Source of the DNA: JANXQG01 sp037147235
Lineage (GTDB): Bacteria; Planctomycetota; Planctomycetia; Pirellulales; Thermoguttaceae
Direction: 5' to 3'
NCBI GenBank assembly: GCA_037147235.1
Contig: JBAWVO010000193.1
Coordinates: forward strand, 1-12,450
DNA: 12,450 nt
Part shown: piece after piece, positions 1-6,301 of the stretch
Layout of the letters: each line of letters starts with the position of its first letter
How positions within the stretch are numbered: position 1 is the stretch's first letter
Translations under genes and position numbers: made by a program
Notes under the pieces: generated by a model
The model's input: the letters and a program-made list of their open reading frames with translations, nothing else
Databases searched by the model: none
What the model was told of the DNA's origin: nothing

Positions 1-4
1 CTTT

Positions 5-120
5 CGTCGCGTAGCGACGATTGAAAACATTCAGGCGTCGCTACGCGACGCAATGCTTGCATGTTGCTCCGGGTCCGTGGGTTAAAACCCACGGCTACCA
101 TCGGCGGTCGCTACGCGACC
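5..120. repeat. Cluster of short palindromes at the left edge
   Basis: Three hairpins share a core. CGTCGC/GCGACG arms around GTA lie at 5-19, GCGTCGC/GCGACGC arms around TAC at 35-51, and GGTCGC/GCGACC arms around TAC at 106-120. The first is the reverse complement of the core of the second. A perfect 20-base palindrome, CCGTGGGTTAAAACCCACGG, lies at 75-94. I associate such elements with dispersed intergenic repeats of planctomycete genomes; that is recollection, not a search result. The third hairpin lies inside the 3' end of the GT31-like gene, and the 20-base palindrome directly follows its stop codon. The cluster could act as a weak transcription end or mRNA-stabilising structure for the operon. 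Confidence 0.75.
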
Positions 121-778
121 AGGAGCAGCGAACTGCCTCATTCCCTGTTTCTTCATGGCTTGCCATGAACGCCTCGGTGCAAGCGTGGCTTGTGATCAGG
201 TCGTTGTTTTTCTTCGGGCGAAGGTCCAGGGTGGCGAAGGGGATTAGGCGCGGCTCGATCGAGAACTCTACGCCGTTGGCCCGGAGGAGCGCGCCGACGA
301 TCATGTCCTCGGCACCCGGCGGGTAGGAGTCTAGGCTGTAGCTTCCGCCGAATTCGGCAACGTATCCAGCGGCCAGGCGTGAGAGAAAATACCCTGCCCC
401 GCCACTCCCATATCCCGCTCCCGGCCGCCACTCGGCCCCGATGTAATCTCTTCCGGCCGGGTCATAATCCAGGAATCTCGGCATGGAGATGTACGTGTCG
501 TCGTCACACTTGAAGAGATAATCCCAATCCTTGCGCTGCAAGGCCCATTGGGCAAATAGGCGTGTCTTGTGCGGCAAGTGCCTGTAGTCGTCCTGGCAGG
601 GCAAGGCCAGCGTGTGCAAGCCCATTTGCTCCGGCTCCTTGGCGGTCGGGCAACCGAGTAGGAAAAGGCTCTGGATGTCGCGGTCGTCGCCGTCGTTCAT
701 CCAGGTTGACCGGCACCGATCGCGACGGTCTTGGTATTGCCAACCCGAGAGGGCACCAATAAGGATCCTCGGTTTCAT
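95..778 (-). CDS. GT31-like galactosyltransferase/Fringe-type glycosyltransferase
   Basis: A 227-residue GT-A fold glycosyltransferase resembling GT31 (beta-1,3-galactosyltransferase/Fringe group), enzymes that move a sugar from a nucleotide-sugar donor using a metal-binding DXD motif. Visible marks are R-R-x-R-C-R-S-T-W near residues 18-26, the motif FKCDDDTY at 89-96 (metal/donor site), a glycine-rich GSGGAGYFLS at 124-133, and YPPGAEDMIVG at 152-162, matching the family's P-x-E-D-x-x-x-G segment with a likely catalytic acid. No signal peptide or membrane segment is seen, so it is probably cytoplasmic. The ATG at 778 is chosen because it overlaps the upstream TGA (ATGA) and has GGGAG nine bases upstream; a longer start at 808 would overlap the GT4 gene by 34 bases. 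The last 10-12 residues are encoded by a palindromic repeat, so the native C-terminus may be lost. Acceptor and sugar are unknown. Confidence 0.8.
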   Translation of the reverse strand: MKPRILIGALSGWQYQDRRDRCRSTWMNDGDDRDIQSLFLLGCPTAKEPEQMGLHTLALPCQDDYRHLPHKTRLFAQWALQRKDWDYLFKCDDDTYISMPRFLDYDPAGRDYIGAEWRPGAGYGSGGAGYFLSRLAAGYVAEFGGSYSLDSYPPGAEDMIVGALLRANGVEFSIEPRLIPFATLDLRPKKNNDLITSHACTEAFMASHEETGNEAVRCSWSRSDRRW

Positions 779-1809
779 GCCAATAGACTCCCGATCAGGG
801 TTTTCCACTGCTCGCCGATCACCGTGGGGTTCGCTAAGTCCTCTACATGCTCCCTGGCCGTGCGGATGACGTGGGTTCTCAGTTCCTCGTCATAAGCCAG
901 TTGGGCCAACCGGAAAGCCATTTCCTGATCTGTGTTGGTGAGAAAGCCGGTCTCTCCGTCTATGATCATTTCTTTCCATCCCCACGAGTTTTGGCAGACC
1001 AGCGGAACGCCGGCGGCCATGGCTTCAAGCCCGACTCTCGGCCAGTTCTCTCGGGCACCGCCATTAAGCCCTACCATCGCGTGACAGCGGGCCATGAATG
1101 CCTGGACGGATATTTCCCTGGGCGCGAGGCAATCGGCCCACGGCGGGGGTGTGCCGCACTTCATGGCCACGGCCTGGTTCCATCCCATGGCCAGCGCCCG
1201 GCGGCCGGGGTAAGGGACGGCGGCCAAGATCGGCCAGTGGTTGCTGCTCCACTTATCGAGGTCCGGCCGCGATAAGCGGCCTATCACAAAATCCTCTCCG
1301 GCCTGGTGCGCTCGAGAAGCAAGCGGCATTTCTCCGAAGGCAAACGCCCCGCGAATCAGGTGGCCCATTCCGTGGTTGTAGCCGATCGGGAGGAGTTGCT
1401 TTTCTAACTCCTCCCTCTGGAATTCCGACTGGAACACAAACGCCTCGGCTGGGCCGTGTTTGCCGAACTCGGTAATCTCGTTTGGAAACAGGAAGGTCAT
1501 GCAGTTGACCCACACAAGTTTGCAACCGAGTTCCTTCAAGAGACCTCGGCAGTTCATGACGTGGCTGTTGCACATTGCGACGACGACAGACCCGGCGAAG
1601 CCTGGGACGTTCCGCAACGGCTCCGCGCTGCCGGCGTGGATCGTCGGGCAGCCGATCGCGGCTAAGGCGTCCTCGGTGGCCTGGTCGCAACCCCACGTCG
1701 GGATGAAAGTGACTTCAATACCCGCCGCTCGCCAAACTTTGGCGGTGTGCCAGCATTCGGTATTTGCTCCGCCCATTGGGCCGGGGTAGCCTAAGAAGAA
1801 AATATTCAT
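775..1809 (-). CDS. GT4-like (GT-B fold) glycosyltransferase
   Basis: A 344-residue retaining glycosyltransferase of GT-B type. The N-terminus has the Rossmann-like start MNIFFLGYPGPMGGANTE with a glycine-rich loop. The C-terminal domain has the donor-binding EX7E motif at E254-E262 (ENWPRVGLE), followed by AMAAGVPLVC and a WGWKEMIIDGETGFL-type segment at 276-290, classic for GT4 sugar-nucleotide binding. Length is normal to slightly short for the family. The ATG at 1809 is preferred. The frame remains open to a TTG at 1854, but those 15 extra codons are made entirely of dispersed repeat and short spacer. No SD precedes 1809. The 3' end overlaps the GT31-like gene by ATGA, so the two are translationally coupled. 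Substrate is unknown; a role in glycosylating virion proteins or host surface glycans is inferred from position only. Confidence 0.85.
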   Translation of the reverse strand: MNIFFLGYPGPMGGANTECWHTAKVWRAAGIEVTFIPTWGCDQATEDALAAIGCPTIHAGSAEPLRNVPGFAGSVVVAMCNSHVMNCRGLLKELGCKLVWVNCMTFLFPNEITEFGKHGPAEAFVFQSEFQREELEKQLLPIGYNHGMGHLIRGAFAFGEMPLASRAHQAGEDFVIGRLSRPDLDKWSSNHWPILAAVPYPGRRALAMGWNQAVAMKCGTPPPWADCLAPREISVQAFMARCHAMVGLNGGARENWPRVGLEAMAAGVPLVCQNSWGWKEMIIDGETGFLTNTDQEMAFRLAQLAYDEELRTHVIRTAREHVEDLANPTVIGEQWKTLIGSLLA

Positions 1810-1822
1810 ATCGGTTAAGGTT

Positions 1823-1861
1823 TTAGGATTTCGCGCAAAGGCGCGAAGACGCAAAGGGTTT
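1823..1861. repeat. Dispersed CGCAAAGGCGCGAAGACGCAAAG-type repeat, copy D
   Basis: This 39-base copy differs from the copy at 3850-3888 at only two positions and is related to the copies at 11200-11238 and 11269-11307. It begins at the stop codon of the small GT-A gene and fills most of the gap before the GT4 gene. It places a GC-rich imperfect stem (GCGC...GCGC) between the two genes and leaves the GT4 start without an SD. Confidence 0.85.
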
Positions 1862-2409
1862 CATACTTGGGGCCATTGGAGAATCCAGCCGGTTTCTGTT
1901 TCGGCGGGGACGAGAACACACGTTTGCTGGTGGCCGATCACGCCGACTTGGCGACTCCGGCCTCCTGCTTGTTGGGCTATGTTGTGGAAATAGGAACATT
2001 CGCAAGCGATTCGCTTGCCGTTGTGGTATCCCATTTCAAACCACTGGTCTCCCATTCTTGCTAGCAGTTCGGCGGAAGCACGGAAGCATGCGGCTCCAAA
2101 ATCCCCCTGGCCGATGTGCCCTCGGCTGCCGAACCGATCGACGTAGCCGCAGTAAAGCAGTTCGCCGGGTTCCGTCAGAATCTCAGCCGTCGATTCCACG
2201 GGGACCATATCCGCGTCGATCGACAGGAGATGGGTCTTCCCGGCTGAAACGTCCTCGCGGAGAAACCGCCGGATGTTTTGGTTTCGGGCGTGGTCGATCC
2301 CGTAGTCTTGGGAACCGTACCGCCAATCGAGAAAGTTTTCGGAAAGCCAGAGGGCAAGCGGCCTGCACGGCGGCTCGCCGCGGGACATAATGATGGTTTG
2401 GATATTCAT
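1861..2409 (-). CDS. Small GT-A type glycosyltransferase-like protein
   Basis: A 182-residue protein with the layout of a minimal GT2-like nucleotide-sugar transferase. It has DHARNQNIRRFL at 39-50 (common in this class as D-x-A-R-N), a DXD-type motif in LLSIDADMVP with D65 and D67, a GDFGAACFRAS segment at 102-112 that fits the acceptor-site G-x-x-F loop, a C-E-C-S-Y-F acidic segment at 136-141 in place of the usual E-D-x-x-F, and a late histidine in VIGHQ near 160. It lacks an N-terminal extension, signal peptide or membrane helix. The start has a good SD (GGGGAG, 7 bases away) and lies one base after the stop of the preceding gene, so it is cotranscribed with the tail-side genes. Family assignment is from motifs; the sugar and acceptor are unknown. 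A catalytically weakened homologue is possible. Confidence 0.7.
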   Translation of the reverse strand: MNIQTIIMSRGEPPCRPLALWLSENFLDWRYGSQDYGIDHARNQNIRRFLREDVSAGKTHLLSIDADMVPVESTAEILTEPGELLYCGYVDRFGSRGHIGQGDFGAACFRASAELLARMGDQWFEMGYHNGKRIACECSYFHNIAQQAGGRSRQVGVIGHQQTCVLVPAETETGWILQWPQV

Positions 2410-2410
2410 T

Positions 2411-3031
2411 TCATTCTCCCCACGGCCGGTGCCAACCTAAGCCGTCTTCCGTCAACCATCCCTTGATGTGCCCTCCGTCGTCGATTTCTAGGCCGCAGAT
2501 ATTCCTATTTATCGAATACGTCACGGTCGGATCGGCATAGTTGTCGCCGTCCGTATTCGGCTGTTTGTGGTAGGGTATTCCGCCGGGGTCGTCCGGTTCT
2601 CCGATCCAGTGTCGATCTGTTGTGGCCCCGCCGGCTTCCGTGAGCGATTGGAGCATGACCCAGCGGCCGGAGCTTTCATCGTAGATGCACCAGACCCAAG
2701 CCCCGGTTGCCTCGGCAGAGACAACATCGGGCGGGTAGTTTGGGATTCTCCAAATATCGGCCGTCTGAGCCACCGTGTCGGTATCCCCTGCCCCGGCTGG
2801 CGTGTTCCAGGTCTGCGTTGCCGGATAGTAATTGAGCCGCGTGCCGGGTGCCTTGTACCACGAACCGTCTGCCGCGAAGTCCCCGGTAAGCATGAATAGC
2901 GCGATGCACGTCATGGCCTGCGGCGGGGGCGTCGGCGTGGGTTCCGGGATGAGTGCGGTCAAAATGTCGTGAAGCTCGCCGGGCGGGCGGATCGGGCTTC
3001 CCGAGTCGGGGATTCGGATGGGTCGTGTCAT
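2411..3031 (-). CDS. Hypothetical protein, tail-side position, with Pro-rich linker
   Basis: A 206-residue protein I do not recognise. A basic and proline-rich N-terminus (PEPTPTPPPQ near 29-38) is followed by a compact region rich in Trp, Tyr, Gly and Asp (ADGSWYKAPG, TGAWVWCIYDESSGRWVML, and a C-terminal GWLTEDGLGWHRPW). The W/Y/G/D composition with alternating hydrophobics suggests a beta-rich domain, as in tail-tip or adhesion proteins, but no family is certain. Its ATG overlaps the stop of the upstream 260-residue gene (ATGA) and its own TGA is one base from the small GT gene, so it links tail and glycosyltransferase blocks. No SD is seen; translation probably depends on coupling. Confidence 0.65.
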   Translation of the reverse strand: MTRPIRIPDSGSPIRPPGELHDILTALIPEPTPTPPPQAMTCIALFMLTGDFAADGSWYKAPGTRLNYYPATQTWNTPAGAGDTDTVAQTADIWRIPNYPPDVVSAEATGAWVWCIYDESSGRWVMLQSLTEAGGATTDRHWIGEPDDPGGIPYHKQPNTDGDNYADPTVTYSINRNICGLEIDDGGHIKGWLTEDGLGWHRPWGE

Positions 3032-3810
3032 GCGAACATATTGGTGAAGGAAACCGGATTGTAAGGGGGCAGGCTATTGCTGAGATTCATCGCCTCCCAC
3101 AGTTTGGTTTGGGGGTTGTACCAGTGATTCCAGCCGTAGGTTCCGGCGTTCCCGCCGGACGGAATAACGACGGCTTTCTGCTTGAGGTTTACGGTCGTGC
3201 GGTAGGCATAAGGCTGGGCCGGATTGATGATGAACGACGGCTCTATTGAAGCTCCGGTACAAAGAAGCTGCCCTGCCGCGCAGCCCATGAACGTGCCGCT
3301 GTTGACGGCTCCGACATACCCGATGAAGTTGGGCATGGTTTCCACCCGATCCCACTCCACTTGGTATTCGTTCTCCGCCATGAATCGCGAGTTGTAAACC
3401 CCCGGGCCGGGTGCTGCCCCCGTGGAGGGCACGATCGCCGAAGCGGGAATCTGCTGGTACTGCCCCGCGCACGTGGTGTGGAGCTTCAAGGTCGTGCCCG
3501 TCCGGTAGGCCGGTCGGGTAATGCCCGTCGGCCACGCCACGTCAAGGTACACAAGCGCGAAGCTGAGAGTCACGCGGCGGCTGTTTGATTTGCCGGTCGA
3601 GGAAAGCATATCGCCTTCCATCCACGGCTCGTCCGTGATACCGACGACCGCCATATCTCCTACGCTTGCCACGGGGTACTTGTCCAGATAGTGCGCCGCG
3701 AGAAACGCGGCCACGTCGGTATTGGCCAGACAGTAGACCATCTTGGCGGTCCATCCGCCGGCGTAACTGTACTCAGCCCGATTGCTGATGATTCCGTAAG
3801 GGGTTGTCAT
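3028..3810 (-). CDS. Hypothetical phage structural protein, probably tail or tail tip
   Basis: A 260-residue protein with no confident family match. It has a mixed N-terminal half (GGWTAKMVYCLANTDVAAFLAAHYLD near 18-43) and beta-rich later segments, including RRVTLSFALVYLDVAW and a C-terminal stretch rich in Tyr, Asn and Trp (YGWNHWYNPQTKLWEAM near 232-248). No signal peptide, membrane helix or coiled coil is evident. Its place downstream of the tail tube gene suggests a distal-tail or baseplate role, by position only. The ATG directly abuts a CTAACTCC repeat and has no SD. It overlaps the following gene by four bases. It is far too short and beta-rich for a tape measure protein. Confidence 0.65.
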   Translation of the reverse strand: MTTPYGIISNRAEYSYAGGWTAKMVYCLANTDVAAFLAAHYLDKYPVASVGDMAVVGITDEPWMEGDMLSSTGKSNSRRVTLSFALVYLDVAWPTGITRPAYRTGTTLKLHTTCAGQYQQIPASAIVPSTGAAPGPGVYNSRFMAENEYQVEWDRVETMPNFIGYVGAVNSGTFMGCAAGQLLCTGASIEPSFIINPAQPYAYRTTVNLKQKAVVIPSGGNAGTYGWNHWYNPQTKLWEAMNLSNSLPPYNPVSFTNMFA

Positions 3811-3811
3811 G

Positions 3812-3924
3812 GGAGTTAGGAGTTAGGAGTTGGGAGGTAGGAGGGGAAATTAGGATTTCGCGCCAAGGCGCCAAGACGCAAAGGGTTTGTATTTCTTCTA
3901 GCTCCTAACTTCTAACTCCTAGAT
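3812..3924. repeat. MITE-like composite repeat: TTAGGAG arms around a CGCAAAGACGC core
   Basis: Almost all of this intergenic gap is repeat. A left arm of tandem GTTAGGA units (3812-3842) is the imperfect reverse complement of a right arm of CTCCTAACTTCTA units (3894-3924). Between them sits a 39-base core (3850-3888) nearly identical to the core at 1823-1861. The arms pair over roughly 27 positions with several mismatches. A similar core plus right arm occurs at 11269-11353. This looks like a small non-autonomous dispersed element, but no transposase or target duplication is visible. Confidence 0.7.
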
Positions 3925-3928
3925 TCTT

Positions 3929-4153
3929 TTAGTAAGTCGATCCTTGGAGTTGTCTCAGTGCCGATTCGATCCGTTCGATCCCTTGGTTGACGAGTGCGAG
4001 TTGTGCCATGACCTCCGAAAGGTCGGTTGACGTGTAGGAAACGGACCCGGCGAATTGGCCCATGGTGGCAATGAGCATGTCGAGGGCCTGCTGGGCGGCG
4101 TCGATCCCGGACGTGTCAACCTGGATATAGGCGGTATCGAGTAGGAAAGCCAT
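3929..4153 (-). CDS. Small coiled-coil protein following the tail tube gene
   Basis: A 74-residue protein starting at an ATG that overlaps the tail tube stop (TAATG). The N-terminus FLLDTAYIQVDTSGIDAAQQAL resembles the opening of some tape measure proteins (a strand, then V-D-x-S-G, then a helix). The C-terminal half has heptad-spaced hydrophobics (LSEVMAQLALVNQGIERIESALRQL, about 46-70) consistent with a coiled coil. Position after the tail tube is where tail-assembly chaperones and then the tape measure gene normally lie. It could be a chaperone, a small tail protein, or the remaining 5' end of a deleted tape measure gene, since a repeat element begins just after its stop. None of these is proven. 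Confidence 0.6.
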   Translation of the reverse strand: MAFLLDTAYIQVDTSGIDAAQQALDMLIATMGQFAGSVSYTSTDLSEVMAQLALVNQGIERIESALRQLQGSTY

Positions 4154-4602
4154 TACGTTCCGCTGCTGGAAGTGAGGAGGTTATTGTAGTTTCCGAGAAC
4201 CGCGAAAGCGCCCGTCGCATTGAAGGGGCCTTTGCTTCGGAAATTGAGAGTGATTTCTACCGCGCTGTCTGCGTTGATTTCAATCTTGACCGGTGCCGAT
4301 TCAAACGATACCGGCATGTTGGTGAACCCGTGGAGCCTGGCCGCGTCGGCATACAAATTCAAGACCGGTGCCGCCCCGGCCTGAATCGGGTTCGTGTAAC
4401 CGGTCTTCGGGACAGTAATCGTTATCGAACCTCGCCCGCTGATGCCGCCTAGAACCTGACTCTGAAACCCGCTCGTTGTGCTGCTGATGAGGTTCCCTAG
4501 ATTCTGAACGGGTTCAAAGCTCCAGCGGGAGATTTCAAGGATGGAATTCCCGCCGACGTGGACGTCTCCGTTTTGTTGGCCTCTGCCGGGTGTTCCTGCC
4601 AT
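4153..4602 (-). CDS. Phage tail tube protein (major tail protein)
   Basis: A 149-residue protein with the pattern of phage major tail/tube subunits, which polymerise around the tape measure into the tail tube. Marks are an early strand segment (ILEISRWSFEPVQNL), GFQSQVLGGISGRGSITITVP at about 45-65 matching the G-x-x-S-x-x-x-G-x-x-x-x-G-S-I segment of such subunits, then VLNLYADAARLHGF, and a late INADSAVEITLNFRSKGPF segment typical of the final strand before the C-terminus. It has the best SD in the tail module (AAAGGA about six bases before ATG), consistent with a high-copy protein. It follows the tail-terminator gene, as expected. It ends in TSSSGT, a tail shared with three other virion proteins here. 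Confidence 0.75.
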   Translation of the reverse strand: MAGTPGRGQQNGDVHVGGNSILEISRWSFEPVQNLGNLISSTTSGFQSQVLGGISGRGSITITVPKTGYTNPIQAGAAPVLNLYADAARLHGFTNMPVSFESAPVKIEINADSAVEITLNFRSKGPFNATGAFAVLGNYNNLLTSSSGT

Positions 4603-4627
4603 GGGGGTTCCTTTCGTGGGTTGTGAT

Positions 4628-4648
4628 GGACGGACTGGAAGTCCATCC
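4628..4648. repeat. Short palindromic repeat in the gap before the tail tube gene
   Basis: Arms 4628-4636 (GGACGGACT) and 4640-4648 (AGTCCATCC) pair fully as minus-strand RNA if one G-U pair is allowed, with a three-base loop. It lies in the 64-base gap between the tail-terminator and tail tube genes. I recall near-identical GGACTTCCAGTCC hairpins as dispersed elements in planctomycete genomes, but I could not search for them. No U-tract follows on the coding strand, so it is not a convincing terminator. It may help set relative mRNA levels of the two genes. Confidence 0.65.
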
Positions 4649-4666
4649 TACGGGATTCTTTCCATT

Positions 4667-5107
4667 TCAGTCTTGCCTTCCTTGCCACGTTGTCAATACG
4701 AAAGACACGGTGGTTTCCCACAGTTTGATTTCCGGCATGTGTACCTGGTTGTTGACCGGCGGCCCATCGGCTCGCATGTCGAGGACGGCACCGGTGGTCC
4801 AGTCAAAACCTTTGTTGGCGAATGCGTTCAGGATGAGTTGCGCCACCGCGCTTCCGCCGGCGTAGTCCTCGGTCCAGATATGAAAAACCACTCTTGCCGT
4901 CTGGTAATAACTCTTATTGGTCCGTGCATTGCCGCTTCCCCCGGTCTGCTCCATTCGGACGTAGGGCATGAGTTCGCTTTGCGGTACGCGGCCTGTAATC
5001 AGGCGGAGTACCGGCACCTGGGCGACCAGTGCGGCGTCGTTGGCCCACACAACCCCGATTGCCGATTCAAGGCTTGTGGCTCCGGCGATGGTTCCTAGAT
5101 CGCTCAT
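4667..5107 (-). CDS. Tail terminator/tail completion protein (DUF3168-like)
   Basis: A 146-residue protein fitting the DUF3168/tail-terminator type, which caps the tail tube and joins it to the head. The N-terminal helix (AIGVVWANDAALVAQVPVLRLITGRVPQ) is followed by a conserved-looking L-M-P-Y-V-R strand at 46-51. Then comes a beta-rich core (ARVVFHIWTEDYAGG, about 71-85), a helix (AVAQLILNAFANKG) and two closing strands (IKLWETTVSFVLTTW). Size is normal for the family. The ATG overlaps the upstream stop (ATGA) and has no SD, so it is likely coupled to the gp10-like gene. The order closure, gp10-like, terminator, tail tube supports the call. Confidence 0.7.
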   Translation of the reverse strand: MSDLGTIAGATSLESAIGVVWANDAALVAQVPVLRLITGRVPQSELMPYVRMEQTGGSGNARTNKSYYQTARVVFHIWTEDYAGGSAVAQLILNAFANKGFDWTTGAVLDMRADGPPVNNQVHMPEIKLWETTVSFVLTTWQGRQD

Positions 5108-5490
5108 GGTCCGAATACCAGTTTCATCAGTTGGTTGGTTAGTCTGCGGATCGTCACATAGAACCAGAGGCGCGGCCGGATGGTTCGCGTTCCCTTTTCA
5201 AGGTAGGCCATGTAGGCAAGCATCGAAACCCTGCCGCGGCTCGTCCGGCGGATCGACTTCATACCCTCCGTGGTTCGCGTGAACGGCGGAATTCCTGCCA
5301 TGGCGTTGTGCATGTTTTGATAACCACCCCGCGGCGTTCGCAACAGGTTCGGGACCGAGACCACCTTTTGGAGTTCGGTCGATAGGAAGTCGGCGGCGGC
5401 GTCCAGGCCTGGGCCTCGGGCGTTCTTCAACTGCCGGTCGAGTGCCGGATTGTTGAATTTGATTTTCATAGTCATTCGGATGTTCGGCAT
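5104..5490 (-). CDS. HK97 gp10-like head-tail joining/tail completion protein
   Basis: A 128-residue protein of the HK97 gp10-like type, which acts at the head-tail junction. The N-terminal part has a helix (DAAADFLSTELQKVVSVPN), and a basic middle (RTSRGRVSML) leads into YMAYLEKGTRTIRPRLWFYVTI at 93-114. That matches the family signature Y-x-x-x-(V/L)-E-x-G-T-x-x-x-x-(A/P)-R-P/x-F. The chosen ATG overlaps the preceding stop (TAATG); ATGs at codons 6 and 8 are alternatives and none has a convincing SD. It lies between the closure-like and terminator-like genes, as in many siphophages. Confidence 0.75.
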   Translation of the reverse strand: MPNIRMTMKIKFNNPALDRQLKNARGPGLDAAADFLSTELQKVVSVPNLLRTPRGGYQNMHNAMAGIPPFTRTTEGMKSIRRTSRGRVSMLAYMAYLEKGTRTIRPRLWFYVTIRRLTNQLMKLVFGP

Positions 5491-6203
5491 TATGTCCCGC
5501 TGCTACTTGAATTGACCCGGCTGATCGCGCCCCCTTCGGTTCCCTCGGTAATCAGCACACAAACGGCTATTGGCAGGGCGTCGATCCGAGTGGGTCGCTG
5601 ATATTCCGTGATACGGTAGTGCCGGCCTGCGGAATCGACCAGGCGGTAATCCGCGCTGGCTGGCCCCGTTGGCGTCACGCTATTGAAAATATCTCCTCCC
5701 AGATAGACGTTGTAATTGTTTTTTGACCATTCGGCGTCCGCAAGGATCTGCGTATCTTGGCCCGTCGGTTGGAAGCGGGCGCGAACCCCCGTTAAGTAGG
5801 TCGTCCACGTCGCTATCGCTTCGCCGCTGGCCGCCGACTTCGTGTAAGTTGCCTTCAACACGGTGGCCAGATTGTATAGACTATAGACGATGGCTAGGTT
5901 TCGGCATCTTACAACCCACGTATTGACGACAGGCTCCTTGGTGACGGATAGGATGGTCCAGGATGCCCCTTCAACGTCAATCAGGATCGCTCCTAATGCG
6001 GGTTTGGTTGGCGTGGACACAATCGGCCACGTCCAGGTCCGATCGCCCGCCAGCACGTTGCCGTCGGCTTGGTCGGCTTCTGACCAGTCCACCGTTGAAT
6101 TGATCGCCTTCGGGATAGCCACGTCGGCCTGGCCGGGCACGCGCAGCGTGAGGCTGGTCAGGTTGTCCATCATGTAGAAGTCGGGGGTGAAATCGAAAAT
6201 CAT
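5490..6203 (-). CDS. Head-closure-like (neck) protein with extra N-terminal domain
   Basis: A 237-residue protein in the position of a head-tail adaptor/closure protein. The C-terminal part has the strand pattern of such proteins: GVRARFQP (about 138-145), a segment YNVYLGGDI, then YRLVDSAGRHYRITEYQRPTRIDALPIAVCVLI (186-218), which matches the usual end of a head-closure beta barrel. The N-terminal ~120 residues are beta-rich and Trp-containing (VDWSEADQADG, TWTWPIV, WTILSVTKEPVVNTWVV), longer than in the ~110-residue classical families. I assign it from position and strand pattern with moderate confidence. No SD is seen and the upstream gap is an inverted repeat. The C-terminus NSSSSGT is shared with capsid and tail tube. 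Confidence 0.55.
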   Translation of the reverse strand: MIFDFTPDFYMMDNLTSLTLRVPGQADVAIPKAINSTVDWSEADQADGNVLAGDRTWTWPIVSTPTKPALGAILIDVEGASWTILSVTKEPVVNTWVVRCRNLAIVYSLYNLATVLKATYTKSAASGEAIATWTTYLTGVRARFQPTGQDTQILADAEWSKNNYNVYLGGDIFNSVTPTGPASADYRLVDSAGRHYRITEYQRPTRIDALPIAVCVLITEGTEGGAISRVNSSSSGT

Positions 6204-6223
6204 GGGCGTGTGAATGTTTCAAG

Positions 6224-6296
6224 GTTCAATGTTTTAATGTTCAATGAAAGGCAGTAAGGATGGCGTTTTCTTTCTTTGAACATTAAAACATTGAAC
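6224..6296. repeat. AT-rich inverted repeat upstream of the neck gene
   Basis: Arms 6224-6250 and 6270-6296 are 27 bases each and complementary at 26 positions, with a 19-base loop. Each arm contains TTCAATGTTTTAATGTTCAA or its complement, itself partly palindromic. It occupies most of the gap between the 158-residue gene and the closure-like gene. No long U-tract follows on the minus strand, so it is not a standard terminator. A dispersed element or an mRNA processing or stability hairpin is more likely. Confidence 0.85.
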
Positions 6297-6301
6297 ATTT
6301 T

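Noticed and set aside
5..120. CRISPR repeats or tRNA-like structures at the left edge
   Set aside because: The palindromes are too short and irregularly spaced, in mixed orientation, with no conserved spacer length; no cloverleaf can be drawn.
1810..1854. N-terminal extension of the GT4-like gene to 1854
   Set aside because: The start would be TTG inside a dispersed repeat, and the added residues are repeat-encoded.
3028..3810. The 260-residue protein as a tape measure
   Set aside because: It is too short, mostly non-helical, and has no coiled coil or hydrophobic helices.
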